This document shows, one piece after another, positions 25,001 to 38,334 of a DNA stretch of 64,000 bases. Position 1 is the stretch's first letter, and each line of letters begins with the position of its first letter. The notes beneath the pieces are model-generated. The model made no database searches. It worked only from the letters and a program-made list of their open reading frames with translations, and was not told the DNA's origin. The DNA comes from Acanthacorydalis orientalis (taxonomy: Eukaryota; Arthropoda; Insecta; Megaloptera; Corydalidae): the NCBI GenBank assembly GCA_034766995.1, contig CM068314.1, positions 37,840,208 through 37,904,207 on the forward strand. Reading direction: 5' to 3'. Position numbers and translations under genes: made by a program.

Positions 25001-26200
25001 AAGGTCTTAAAATAGTTTATTATAATCAGTTTTGTCAATTTATCCACTTATTACAACTTGGCAGATTGTCTAGTAAATTAGATGAGAAATTAAACTTAAC
25101 CTCTAATTTGTGTAATCATAATCGAAATATCATTGTAACTGATGTTATTTTAATTAATTATCTTGTATTTAGATTTATTTCTTCATTTTTTATGTTAATA
25201 TTAAATAATATTGAACTTGTAAGGATTGTATAATTAACTCATAATGTTTATTTTTTTAAATTTATGAATATGTACTAGTGTTATATTTTTAACCGCAAGA
25301 ATTACAGAATCATTTCTTGCTCTAAAAAGAAGTATTGTTAGAAATTTATCTACATATTTTATTTTTCGTTTGACTCATTAGATATTTCAATCGTTCATAA
25401 TTATTTTTGTAATTATTTGTATTATTATAATATTTTTCAATATTTTTCTAATATTTTTAAAATTATTTTACTTTCATAATACGATAATAAATAAAATCTA
25501 TATTTTTTAACAAAGACAGCCCCATTTTATAAAATTTAATTTCTTCTTCATTTGGGACAAAAATTATCAATTAGAACACGTTAAATAAAACTCCGTGAAA
25601 TTCTAATAAAGTATCTAATAAATTATTTAATATTTATAAATAAGAAAAATGAAAAGAAATTGAAATGAAAATTAGTACACATTCAACATGAATTGTTTGC
25701 TACCAAATTGAATAAAACTTTTTTTTTTAAAAAAAAACACATTCTTTTCCAAGAGTTCTATAAATCTCAAAGTATTACAATGAAATATATGTTTACCTTT
25801 TTTATTTTTCAAGTATAAAAATCTCTATCCAACCTTGATTGCAATAAAAAAAATGTTTAATAAAAATCGGAACATTTCGTATTGAAATAAGTAACCAAAT
25901 GAATATGATTCTCGTATATATTCGTTTTAAATATTTTTGTTTATGCGGATTGTTTTTTATGTCGTTCTTTATATAAAATATTCTACTGAAAAATCGTCAT
26001 GTGTCTTGATTAGAATTATTAAAATGAAAACCATCGAAATATCCAGTTTTCATATTATTTTAAATGACCGCTTTAATCAAAACTGTCAAATGAAAACCAT
26101 TAAAAAATCAATCAAGTGTTCATTTAAATCCAATGAAAATGTTCAAAGAACGAGTTTAAACCCCGTTTGGTATGCATGATTAACGACTGACAATACGAAT
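21885..26200. other. Long AT-rich spacer with microsatellites only
   Basis: (TA)n tracts lie at about 22021-22070 (with an AGAG tail), 22573-22600 and 23557-23577. Back-to-back poly-T/poly-A runs occur at 23258-23274 and 25721-25738. No gene or transposon is recognised. An open frame at 25937-26179 has AT-driven composition and contains a short duplicated AAATGAAAACCAT, with no recognisable domain. Confidence 0.55.
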
Positions 26201-26204
26201 GTGT

Positions 26205-26480
26205 GTGAATATATATTTGTGAACGTACATCTGCGCCTATATGTATAAAAGTGTACCTCCGTGTTGATGTGTATATCTGTGCATTGTATTCGATGAACAT
26301 ATGCCGCAGGCGTGGTGGCGTGGTCTTCCTGCCTCAGTGTCTGTTTCCTGCAACCGTTACTGGCCGTCAGACGGCGATGGATTATGCTCCATTAGCAAAA
26401 GCTGGATAGAGCCAGTCACATCATGAACGAACGATCGCCTAAACACTAGTACAGCCACTAGAAGGGTATATCCAAAAGTA
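26205..26480 (+). other. GC-rich island behind a TATA-box-like sequence; possible promoter or first exon, unrecognised
   Basis: This is the most GC-rich stretch of the window (roughly half G+C at 26290-26430). A TATAAAA lies at 26244-26250, suitably placed for a start site near 26275. Two overlapping forward frames are open. One runs from ATG 26293 to TAG 26407 (38 codons, beginning MNICRRRGG). The other runs from 26268 to TGA 26424 (52 codons, including MPQAWWRGLPASVSVSCNRY). Neither resembles a domain I know. GC-rich DNA gives long open frames by chance, so coding is not claimed. It could be a promoter with first exon or a decayed repeat. Confidence 0.35.
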
Positions 26481-26484
26481 GGCG

Positions 26485-27592
26485 ATATATTTCTGTTATT
26501 TTTGATTTACGGAAATCCGTTGTACAAAGAATCGGCATGGATATATCGTTCTATGTTTCCCATAAATACTTTAACGGGTTATAAATATCGCTATCTATTC
26601 AACACACAAGGATAATCGTAATATATTTATTTATTTGTATATAAAAAATAGTAATTTTCTCTGAGATACATTATTTACTTTGGCATAATTCGCAAAACTT
26701 ATATTTCAAAAAAATTTTATTGAAATCTTAAAGTAATGACTCTCCCTTATATATCTATTTTAATATCTATTTATCTTTTTTTAAAGTATCTATATCAGCC
26801 TTTCTTATTTTTTTCCACTATTTATCTATCTACATCAATTTATTGTTTAGAAAATTAGTATTGTTTTAGTACGATCAGGATTATTTGAAGTGTATTGAAT
26901 TTATATCCGTTCCGTTAGTTGATTATTTTTATATAAAAATAATTAATTTATTAATATAACATTCAGTAAATTTTAATTATAATAATTACTAATAAAAAGA
27001 TATTCAGTTCATAGAAATAAACTTAAAAATTTAACATATTTTGGAATTTTTATATAAAAATATCTTAAATAATATATGTATTTTTGCTCTTTATATAATG
27101 AAATATTTCTCATTTTGAATATCATTTCAATATACAAATATAATTTTCCATATTGGTATATCGATTTTAGTGCAGTGACACCAAAACTCATTCCATAATT
27201 GACATATGTATCTCATAGCACTCCAGACAGAAATAACGAGTTGTAATGAATTTAAAATTTTTCTATTTTTAGAACCAAAACTGAATATTCATTACGATTT
27301 GTTGAATATTAAACAGGAACAGTAAAATGAAAAGGTGAAAAGCAACCATTTATTTTTGATATTATTTTAGTATGTCAATTATTTAGTACATAGAATAAAA
27401 ATTGTACTAAATATATTCTTATATTTAAATAAAGTAATAGTTTTCTTATTGATTCAACTGTCATTAAAATTTTGAAGTAAATTTGGAAACTAAATCAAAA
27501 TATTTATAGAAAGACAAACTTTCTAAAATAGTATTTTGAACTTTTTTTGAGATTATCGAGATAAATCTCATTATTAATATGTATGTATATAA

Positions 27593-27639
<47 letters not shown>

Positions 27640-27644
27640 TATAA

Positions 27645-27678
<34 letters not shown>

Positions 27679-29990
27679 GTATATATATACATATGTATAT
27701 ATATATATATATATATACATATGTATGTGTGTATATATACATATGTATGTATATATATATGTACTCATTAACGCTTTTAAGATTTCTTTAATCATTTTAC
27801 AAATGAAAGAGTCTTAAATTACAAGTACATTATTTTATGAAACCTTACTTAGTTTTTATTTTAAATACGGAATTGATATTTTTAATAACATAATTTCAAT
27901 CATGAAAATTATAACTTACAATGAGAATTACAGATTCATATTTATTTTATCTTTTAATTGAAAGAAAAAATCAATATTAATAAAAGTAAATTTGATTCAT
28001 TTATCAGATTAATTTTTGGTAACTTTTTCTCATACACAAGACAACAAAATTTCTGATTAATAAATTTATTAGTTTCTTTAAATTCAGTTTTTTGTTTAGT
28101 AATAAGAATATTCTTATGTAGACTTAATTAATCTTTTAAAAATAAATTAATCAATCAATAAATTAATAAATAAATTAATTATTTAATAAATTTTGAATAA
28201 TCTTTTTAATTATTGTCAATAGACAAATCAGAATGTCATAAAGAAATCTATGTTTGTCAGAATAAATCGACTATTATGGGGTTCATGGTAGCATATTAAA
28301 AAAATCAAATTAAATTTAATTTTCTTATCGTTAATATGTGTAACAAAGTTAAATAAAATACGAAGTTTTATTTATACTAAGATTTCTTAATTACGGATAT
28401 AAGATAATTCTTTCGAGGCTAAAACATATGATCATTTTTTTGGGGCTAATTATCAAAAATACAAACATTTCAGTAAATTTTGATAAAGTAGAAAAATAAT
28501 AATTTATTTATTAGGTTCGTTTCGTTTGATAAATCATGAATAATTCTATTAAGGCCAGTTTAGAATATCGGGTAGTCTTCTGGTTTAAAAGCTAAAACTG
28601 GTCCTAGCAAAATATTTTACTGATCTAATATATCAAGTCGAAGGAAATATGATATCAACGGAATCAAATATGTAACATAAAAGTGAATTGGTAATTTCAA
28701 AAAGTACATAAGTTGCAGAATTTAAATTTGACATGATTCAATAAAAACTGCGTAACAAAAAAATAATAAGATTTTTAAAATTTTCTTTCTTAATGTTTTT
28801 ATTCCTTTAATTTGTTAGTTGCTTAATAGTTACTGCCCTATTGAACCTTAATGTATAAAAATATCAGCGTAAATTGTTTTGACTTATGTTGTTTTTCAGT
28901 TGATAAACTACTTATTTTATTTAAATTTTAAATAAATGTACCAACGTGCTAAAAAAATGATAAAACCTTTGCTTATATCTAATAAATAATGTACTACATA
29001 CAACATTTTGATGTTCCCGACTTTAAAATATTAAGATTTCTCTAATTTTCTTTAGTTGTTAATATTAAAATACAAATTAAATAATTATATGAACAATTAA
29101 GTCTTTATACTCTACAACTATATTGTTTATACTCTGTTCGCTGTTTTAAGTATATCAGCTCTTTATTAATAATTGTAAAATTAAAAAAAGTAATTATATT
29201 GAAATAAAACTCAAAAAATTACACACATATACCATATAAATTAAAAATATACTATAAAACAAAATTTATTACTGATCACATTTTAAAATTTTACTTTATT
29301 AGGGTTATGCTCTTGAATATACATTGTTTTTGCAAAATTTTCACACAAATTATTCAAAATTTTATTTCTTTTGGCACCGTTAAATGTGTTCATTACTTAC
29401 AAAAAAATATTCATTCGTATTAATTTATTATTTTAGTAAATGTTTATATTTAATATTAAAATATTTATGTTTCAAATAAATATACAGCATTTAATAAAGT
29501 ATCTAAAAATCTTACGAACACAGAAAATAATATGTATTTGTATATAAAAACTTAAAAAAATCTATATTTAGTCTTTATATATCTTTCATACAAATAAAAG
29601 ATCAAGACGAAATGTTAATAAAGTTTTTATACGAAGATCTAAATATAGAAAATGTAAAACGAAACGTAACAAGTATAGTTCTTTATTTCAAATCTAATCA
29701 ATTCCAAGCTCTCTGTATATACACTCTCGTTTCTTGGCTTAATATATTTAAACTTTAGATATTGAATATGTTTACTGAAAATATTCGTTTAATTAAATAA
29801 ATATAAAACTGATGGAAAAAAGAAAACACGAACAAACTTTTAACTTAAAGAATGCCCGCAGGATAAATAAGCAATACGAGAAAGTAAACTTTATTTTCCT
29901 ATTGCTCTCTTACCACATACAAGTCTTAGATTTCGTGCGTGTTATTTATAGACGATACTCAGGGAAAACCTTAAAAGCAAGTTGAGATGT
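26485..29990. other. Long AT-rich spacer
   Basis: Apart from the large microsatellite at 27580-27762 and a small hairpin near 28553-28604 (GGCCAGTTTAG opposite CTAAAACTGGTCC), nothing is recognised. Confidence 0.6.
27580..27762. repeat. Very long compound (TA)n microsatellite, ~180 bp
   Basis: This is the longest microsatellite in the window: TA runs interrupted by TG/CA and AAATA units. All Tyr/Ile/His open frames on both strands here are translated repeat. Confidence 0.95.
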
Positions 29991-30004
29991 AGCATCTTTT
30001 AGAT

Positions 30005-30175
30005 TAAACTTTCGTGCGAAAGTGACGCTATAAAAATCGCACAGTCTAATCGGCGATTAGATAAATCGTGCTATTTACAAACGATAATGTTTTTATTCGG
30101 TGTCTTTTATTAGACTGTTGAGTACTACGTCTGAAACAAACACTATCGTAATAGACTGGCTATTTTTTTCGTAGT
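30005..30175. other. GC-richer patch with two short palindromes
   Basis: CTTTCG-TG-CGAAAG (30009-30022) and TCTAATCG-G-CGATTAGA (30045-30061) are near-perfect palindromes 23 bases apart. Such pairs can be protein-binding sites or transposon subterminal repeats. No adjacent gene is identified. Confidence 0.3.
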
Positions 30176-30344
30176 TTCGTTTTAGAAGAATGACATTTAT
30201 TAACACCATGTTTTTAAATATTTGTTCTTGACTTCATACCTTTTTACATATTCTTAATTTAAAAATTATTTTGGAAGTATATTTAGATAAATCAAGTTGA
30301 TTTTATATTTAAAATAATATTTTGTCAAAATATTTTTTATTAAA

Positions 30345-30861
30345 AACCAGGAGGCTGTGCACCCTACTCTCTACGCTCGCCGCCCCCCAGGGAGCCCTAC
30401 TCTGCTCGCTTCTCTCGCTTTCGTTAAGTGTTAACAATTTTTAAATGAGAAACGAAAAACGCAATAAAGATATTATGTAATGATTTTTTTTTTAATTTAA
30501 ATGAAACCGTGAAAATAATGAAACTGAAAAATAAACTTATTATAACATAATGTAAACTTATTCTAAAACTTCTGTGTACACGATTTTCGTAATTCATTTG
30601 TATTCTTCTGCACACTGAAACTTGATAACCTCCTTAAGGTACATCTGGAGAAACCAACATAAAATTGGTCGTCCCCGAATACTGTTTCATTGGAATCGAT
30701 GAACATGACGATTCGTGAAACAATGGAAATGATCAGGAGTGGAAATAGTTAACGTGCTACTTTGTGGAGTGTAGCGGGGGAGCGGCGTTGATAGAAGGTA
30801 GTCTATACGAAAAAAATTTTTCTTTATGGAAATTTTACAATCCAATTACTTTTTATATATA
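30345..30861 (-). mobile_element. Short Helitron-like repeat with helicase C-terminal remnant, copy 1
   Basis: This shares its whole length, with indels, with 47637-48044. Read on the minus strand it starts CTATATATAAAAAGTAAT. In copy 1 this is preceded by TTT, giving TCTATATATA, compatible with the TC-start of Helitrons. It then carries a decayed coding stretch SNETVFGDDQFYVGFSRCT (about 30700-30635). DQFYVGFSR resembles the GQLYVALSR motif near the C-terminus of Pif1/Helitron helicases. An AT-rich trailer follows, then a GC-rich end with AACGAAAGCGAGAGAAGCGA and a GGCTCCCTGGGGGGC region. Only the tail of a helicase can be present, so it is an internally deleted derivative. The family call is inference from one motif plus end structure. 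Confidence 0.5.
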
Positions 30862-31068
30862 GAAAGATAATTATTTTTAGTATATGTTAATAAATCAGCT
30901 ATTAATAAATATCAATATCTTAAAATGCATTTGAAAAAATAACAAACGTTTTAAAATCTTTATATAAAATACATCATTGTCCATAAAATGTTATTTTGTG
31001 CTAATTTTTGAAAGTAATTATTTTAAAATATAGAAATATTTTAGAAATTAATAAAATATGGTATTTTA

Positions 31069-31620
31069 TTAAGTTGCTAAAAATAATTGTGGTTTATGAC
31101 CTTCAAATTCATAGAAGTTTTTCTCAGCTATTTGTTTTAAATGATGCAGAATTGTTAGATGATTAACCCCTAACTTTTGTGTAAACTCTCTAATTGTTAT
31201 GCTTGGTTCTGATTCAACTAACGCTTTCAGTCAGTCATTATGAACTGAAGAACGCCCGCAACCATCTTCATCTTCAAGGCTCTCGTCCACATCACAAAGT
31301 TTTCTTATCCATCATTGCACCGTGTACGTTCCTTAACAGTAACTACACCAAAAGCATCGTTTAGTTTACGAGCAGTTTCTGCTGCTTGTTTTTTGAACTC
31401 ATACAAAAAATTGCTCTTACTTGATTTTTTCCATCTTTAATTCAATAACCCAATTTGAACAAAATTAATAGTAAAACCAAAATCGATGTTACCAAAATAC
31501 AGACTGAAAAATGCACTTTAAAACGATATTAACATGAACATGATGAAATGACACTTTCATTAAAAAAATAAAGTTAGAATTCAGAAAATAAAAACTGCAA
31601 TTGTTTTCCTATCAACCTAA
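31069..31620 (-). mobile_element. Internally deleted Hsmar1/SETMAR-type mariner (MITE), copy 3
   Basis: This is the best-preserved of the three copies, 552 bp, flanked by TA at 31067-31068 and 31621-31622. The minus-strand 5' end reads TTAGGTTGATAGGAAAACAA. The other end reads TTAAGTTGCTAAAAATAATT. The minus strand carries EFKKQAAETARKLNDAFG (about 31400-31345), a GRSSVHND-like piece, LKALVESEPSITIREFTQKL (about 31225-31175), GVNHLTILHHLKQIAEKNF and YEFEGHKPQLFL. HTH sequence is joined directly to the mariner C-terminal tail. Frameshifts are present and the catalytic domain is missing. Confidence 0.92.
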
Positions 31621-33112
31621 TAGTAGCGTATTTTTTATTAAACTAGCTAAAACTTGTGTTAAAACATAAATACGTTTACTTTTATAAAAAAAAATATTAT
31701 GATTATATATAATAAATTTTATCTGATAATTAATTAATGTTCTCATTCTAAGGTAATTGTTGAACCGAATATTAAGTGCTGATTATTTGTGCGTTTCTAC
31801 ATTTTGATAGACGAAATAGTTTAGACAGTTTTTTGCAGAGAATTTAGCTTTTGAATTTTTTTGCTTGTATATTTGTGGTTAACAGATTGTTTTTAATGGT
31901 CTTACTTTTCGTTTATTAAAACAATCACTCAGAGAAATATGAATATGTTCTAAGAAATAATTTTGTGTAATGTTTTTCAAAAAAAATCCATCTTGACTAA
32001 ATGATAGATCACCACCCTGCCTGTCAATTATTTTAGAACTGTTTAAAATTGAAAGAAGTAATAATATCGAATGTGTTGTAATCATATTTGTTAAGTGTAT
32101 TGTATACTTTTATCAAATGAAGTGTTTTTCAAACATAGATGGTTCAATAATTCGAATTTTTTTCTTCTTGTTTTTTTGATATTTACAGACCTGTATAATG
32201 TATTTTTATTGTTTTTAAGTTTTAGTAAAAACAACTTAAAAATGAGCCTAGATTTTTATTATGTTTTGAAATAATTCAAATAAATATAGATTGCTATATC
32301 ACATTTTAAATCTTAAAATAAAAATATCAACTTATTTGAATTACTCTTAAGTCATGTATTATTGTCTTTTATAATATGGAGATATAAAATAAATAATTAT
32401 TATTATTTATGTAAATATAAACATATAATTTATTATAAAAACATTATTTATTATAAAAACTAAAAACATGTATTACATACAATTTTAAATACTAAATATG
32501 ATCTCGATACAATTCTGACATTGTAACTAAATTCAGTTTTAAAATGCATTCTTTTTTCATGCCACAAAAATATTTTTGTGTGATTTGTAAAATGAAAAGA
32601 GAATTAAATTGTGGAAATAAATATGATGTATACTTTTTTGAGCGCTATTTATATAATAAGTAATTCTAATAAGTAATAAAAAAGTAAGTTTGTAGAAGAG
32701 AATTAAATGAAAAAATAATAAGGTATAAAAATAAAGAATAAATTCTTTCTGATTGGCTAATAAAAATTTATTCCAAGTACGAGGAATGTTTTTAAATAAT
32801 TAATGACTATATTGAAACCAAATCCTTATATAGTGTTTTAATTCTAACTATTTTACTCCAATTTCTAATAATCGTGTAAAGAAAATCATTTTAGGATTAC
32901 TTTAGGAAACTTCGTTAGTATTAAGGCTCTGGTATATTGCAGTTCATTCTATTCAGTGTTCTTCAATAGACGATTGATCTGAGAAAATAAAAGGAAGAGA
33001 TTTACCCAATTAAGTAAACGTTTCACGATATTTATTACATAATGGATGTCCTATATCCGATGGTTTGTCGTGAAATTCTTGGTTTATTTTTTTCTTAAAA
33101 TTCATTTATGAA

Positions 33113-33114
<2 letters not shown>

Positions 33115-33164
<50 letters not shown>
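33115..33164. repeat. (TA)n microsatellite, ~50 bp
   Basis: Pure TA run. Confidence 0.95.
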
Positions 33165-33168
<4 letters not shown>

Positions 33169-34508
33169 CGTAAATTGATATATAATTCACCATGAAAGAA
33201 ATGAAATAAAAAATATTTCTTTTAGTTTAGAAATAAAAAAGATTGTGATATCTTGATGAACGTATTAAAAAATATAATATACAAGTATTTAAAAATATTA
33301 AAAAGTATAGAAAATCAACAGATTTGTTTTTTAAAAGAATCTTTGTTGCTAAATTTATTGTTTTCCTTGAGATTTTTATCGATCTGTGTGTGTATACACA
33401 TATATTTTGGTTGTGTACTTGTTTTAATAAACTCATGTTAATTAAGTAAATTATTTATACAATATTTATAAAAGTAAGTCATTAAACAGAACACACAAAT
33501 TTAAATTTTAACACATTCGTAAAAATGTTATATTAAATACATTAATGGAAGCCAACAAATGTTCGCACGTGTTTAAGATATGAAAGAAAATTTTTATTTT
33601 AATAGTTGATATCTACTTAAATTCCTACATAGTAGAGAAATATAGATACACTTTTAAGTTTGTTTCATCACGCTATGAAATATTAACTACACAATTTTAT
33701 TACGTTATCAAAACTATCTAAATTAAGAAGACTATAAAGATCTGAATAAGAATAATTGGGGTCTGGAATTGTAATGAAATCTAGAACTTTTCGAATAAAA
33801 AGCCATCTCAGAAATAAACAACAATACAGATAGCAGAGAAATAAAATTATGAAGTAAAATTTTTAATCTTATATATTTTGTTTTATGTATAACCTGTTTT
33901 ACTTTAAAATATACTTAGAAGAAATTTCGAAACAAATTAAATTGTAACGTTATAACGCAAATACTCAAAGATATAAACGTTAAAGCAGAAAATTACTGCT
34001 TGAAATACATAAAAGTTTTACTATTATTTCAAAATTGAGCAAAGACTGTGCAATGTTCATAACGATCTGATATTAAAATTGTATTTCCTTAAAGTAAGTA
34101 CAAAATGAACCCAATGTAAAATTTGTTCATATTCGCTTCCTTACAAAATGATACAGACATTAATTTTTCGATAACGAATATTGTGTTAGTGACTTTGTAA
34201 CAAATTTATTCCATATCGTTGAATGCAGAGTTTAACTGTTTTAATTTCTATATGAACGTGAATTACGCTTGATAACATTTAGACTACATATCACGTGTTC
34301 ATAATTACTTAAACTACATAACGAGAACAAGTTAAATTTAATTTAATTAGTGTTTCTAAAATATAAAGGTATAGGATTTAATTAATTTAGATATCGTATA
34401 ATGATAAAATTTCATTGACAAAACCACTGTTAACATTCATTTCTTAACGTTTATTTAACGTTATACGTCTATATTAATTACTGTAAATTGTATCTTTTTT
34501 ATTTCATC

Positions 34509-34581
34509 ATATATATATATATATATACACACTATATACATACACACACACATACACACATATATATATATATATATATAC
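34509..34581. repeat. (TA)n(CA)n(TA)n compound microsatellite
   Basis: TA, CA/ATACA and TA segments in succession. Confidence 0.9.
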
Positions 34582-36294
34582 AATATCACTTCTTTAATAG
34601 AAAGTAGTTTAAAATTAAAATATTTATATAAAAATATTTTTATTTATTTAAGATCAGACATAAAAATAAAATTCAAATAACATCATCTTATTCTACAACG
34701 ATTATTTTTTATTCGTGGGAAAATACGCAACCGGTCATTTAAACCAAAAGATGAAGTAAGGTTATCATTGATAGATATTAGTATTTCCTTGAATCATGAT
34801 TATCATGATGCATTGTATATAGAAATAAATTAATCCAGAGTTTTTAAATACTTAAATAGATGTGGTATATCGTTAGTGTCGATCAAATAGAAATTTTTCT
34901 TAAAAAATAGATCAATAATATCAGCTTTTTCAGACTATATGTTTAAAAAATAAATGTAATATGAGATATAAATGGAATTCTATTAATAAATATTAGAAAA
35001 GATTTTTTTTTATTTTTAAATTATTTATTTTAGAATAAAATATATTTAAAATATAATCTACCAGATAAATTAAAATATGTAACCATAAATACTATTGATT
35101 TTTGGTTACACAATAATTTACTGAATGGAACATGAATGCTCAGTTTAATATGAAATTTGAAATTTCGTAAAAATTAGGTCCATTATTTCTTATTTTTTAT
35201 AATAATGTTTTTATAAAAATAAGTTTCCTTTATTCTAAAGAACATCACGGTTCTTTTAACAATGTTTTTTTTTAAAAAATGTACAAAATTCATTCTTTTA
35301 TCAGACATGCCTTTATATTGTAAATCAGTGCTTCCACAAACATGATCACTTGCACATATAAGTAAGCATGGGTTTTTTGTTCAGTTTTTCCCATTTTTTT
35401 TATAAAAAAATAATTAGAAGTTAATATATTAGAAATGTGTTTTGTAAAAATATAGCAAAAATGACTATAGCTAGAGATAATTGTACACACATAAAATTAA
35501 TAATCATTTCGTTTTTTATTTCTTTTTAAAAATTAAGTTAATTTAAATTTTCTAATTTTATTATATTTTAATAAATCAATAATATATCATGTACTAGTTT
35601 CTGTCATACAATGTAATTAAAACTACCTGCAATTTGTCATCGCCTGAAAGAATACGAGAATATTAAACTTTTAAAAGGGGCAAGTGTGGATTCAACATGT
35701 AAGCTTAAAGAAGTGATTGTGAGGATTTGAGAAATGCCTATATATTTATTTTGTTCATTATTTGATTTTCGAAAACAAATACTAGCTAATTAAAATTCAC
35801 CTAACTTGTTTTAAATATGATTTTTTATTTTATAGAAAAAAAATAAAAATCAATATTACATTAATAGGGTAATTACCCTCATTAGCTCTATAGGATCTGC
35901 CACTAGAAAGGAATACGCATTATTATATGTTTGGAAAATACTGATTTTGATAAGATAGTGGTGATCTGCATAAAATTTACATTAATAAATAAAAGAAAAT
36001 ATATTAATTAATGTATTCACTTCTAGAAGTGACACCTTATTGTTAATATCTAATAATATACAATTTGGGTACGTTTAAACTGTAGATAATTTTTAAAATA
36101 TTTGAAACTGTTATTTTTTTTTATTTTAAAGTTTGAAAAAATGGTACAAGAATAAAACCTTAAAAATATGCAAAAGTTTTAAATGTTAGTAATCAGTCAT
36201 TTTTTTAATAATTTTTGGAACTTTTGCAATAATTGAAGTCAATTCAAAATATCAACATTTTAATTTTGTTCATTATAATATTTAGCATGTGTAT

Positions 36295-36328
<34 letters not shown>

Positions 36329-36894
36329 ATAATATACATCAACCATTCTAATTTTTTATTAACGTTTGATTGACATAATCTTAAAATAATTCTTGTAGTA
36401 TAAATCTAAAGTATTATTATATTCCAACAAAAATTCCTTTTAAAATATTTCATTAATTAAATCCACTTATTTTTTACAAAACAACACGAGAAATGTTCTT
36501 TTATTTCTGACTACGTTTTTTTATTCGAGATATTTTGCATAGTTTTCAATGGAGAACGTTTTCAATAGTTTAAAGTTGAGATTTTTATAGGTCATGGTCG
36601 TTGGAAATAAGAGAAGATAATACAACACGAGGTGCAACTAAAGAATAGACAATATTACTGATATTTACATTACTACACTGAAAAAAAGGAAATGTATTTA
36701 AAAAATGTATATGCATTTAATGTTTAGGTTATTCTTTTTTCATCTCATTAAGTACTTTTGAGATATAATACTTTTTTAAAAAAAAAGACTAACAAACTAG
36801 CTACGCGTGTTTCTTTGTTTCATTAGTTAATGTTTATGTGGTATTTTTCAAACTTGGTCTACTTTTTGAAAATGTAAAAATGAAGGAAATTTTC

Positions 36895-36926
<32 letters not shown>

Positions 36927-38239
36927 TGTGTGTGTGAGAGAGAGTGATAGTTAGACGAAAATATTTCTGCAATCTAAAGATTATTAGAAATATCATTTAA
37001 GGTAATAAATTATTATCGTATGAATAATTATGAAAATCCTCGTTATGGAATTGTAATAAATATTCATCGAACATTTGAAAATTAAATGTAAATATAATTC
37101 ATGTATAAAGTTTCTCTGTAAAGTCTCATTAATACTCCTTTTAATATATCTATGCTTTTCAAATTTTAATCAATCTTTGATATCACTTCGTATCGTTCAT
37201 ACATTTATTGAATGATTTATGATTGTAATTACATTTTTAAATTTATAAAAAGATATTTTCTGTGAATAATTGTTTTTTTTTATTAATATTTCTAATATAT
37301 TCATATTACATATTTTAGTGTCAATTAAAAATGAAATAGGTCAAACTTGAAATATATTATGATATTTTAAAATTTATATTCTCAGTTTTAAAACCTTCAT
37401 AAAGACATAAATATTTAACTAAAAATGTTTGTTTAATACATTGTACGCTGCATACATTACACTTGTACTCTGCATAAACGCTAGGGTAGCTGCATGATAT
37501 CCAAAATTAATATTATAATTATTACAGAATAAAGTATTGCCTTATGTCAAATTTAATAAGTTGATGACAATATATGAATATTATAGAAAGAATTATAATT
37601 ATTTGAATTACTTTAAATATAGGAGTAATGTATAATAATAATTTTTATTATTAGTTATGCAAATAAGGGTAGCAAAGGCTATAAACAAATTATATAAAAG
37701 GTCAATACATAGGGTCGAACAATATAGAAAACAAACCTAGATGTTCGTGCAGCCATCGATCTAAATGTAGAATGATCTACATTTTAACACTTTGAAAGAC
37801 TTGAGCAGAATATTTGTTAAAATATAAATATTGTATATTTCTCTATATTAAAAAATGTCCTGCCGTTATGCATGCGTTTTATTTGTTCTCTGATTGATTG
37901 AAATTGGTCACGTGATCTTTTTCTGATTAGTTGATATCAGTAACATCATTATTGTTCTGTTTTACGGTGTCCAACAAAAAAGAGTATACGATTTCAGTGT
38001 AGAACTGATAAGAAATTTATTTAAAATAATGTATTTATTGAAGCTTTAAATAAAAAAAAAATATAAATCTAAATATAGTATGAAAAATTTAAAAATGTAA
38101 ATATAAAAATATGAAACATTTAAATATAGTAGATAATTTTTATACATTTTTCCAATAAAAAAATCACGATTTACATTTTACGATTATTATTCGGGTGTAT
38201 AACATGTTAATTTCTGTAATTTGTTAAATGAGAGCTTGA

Positions 38240-38334
38240 TTTGTTAACTGAAGAACTAGGGAGATGCTAGTCGCAACATCCTCCTGGGGAAAGGGGTTGA
38301 CGGGCGCATCGAGCAGGGGATGGAACTCTTTAGT
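38240..38334 (+). mobile_element. Helitron-like 3' terminal fragment, copy 4 (short)
   Basis: GACGGGCGCATCGAGCAGGG followed by GATGGAACTCTTTAGT matches the 3' end of copy 2 (GACGGGCGGGCGAGTGCAGC, then GGGGCGAAGTTCTCTAGT) with a small internal gap. It again ends directly at a TA array (from 38335). The GC-richer sequence upstream (about 38250-38297, with CATCCTCCTGGGGAAAGGGG) does not match the other copies. Assignment is weaker than for copies 1-3. Confidence 0.42.

Larger units (their letters stand above)
31623..38220. other. Long AT-rich spacer with microsatellites only
   Basis: (TA)n or mixed TA/CA tracts lie at about 33115-33164, 34509-34581, 36292-36331 and 36901-36945 (the last followed by TG and GA units). 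At 37905-37915 an inverted CCAAT (ATTGG) sits next to an E-box-like TCACGTGA in a slightly GC-richer patch. No gene or transposon is recognised over 6.6 kb. Confidence 0.55.

Noticed and set aside
25937..26179. 80-codon plus-strand open frame
   Set aside because: Lys/Ile/Ser-biased composition as expected from AT-rich DNA, with a small internal duplication. No motif or splice context.
27464..27817. Several overlapping Ile/Tyr/His open frames on both strands
   Set aside because: All arise from the ~180-bp compound TA microsatellite, which lacks stops in the TAT/ATA and ACA/TAC registers.
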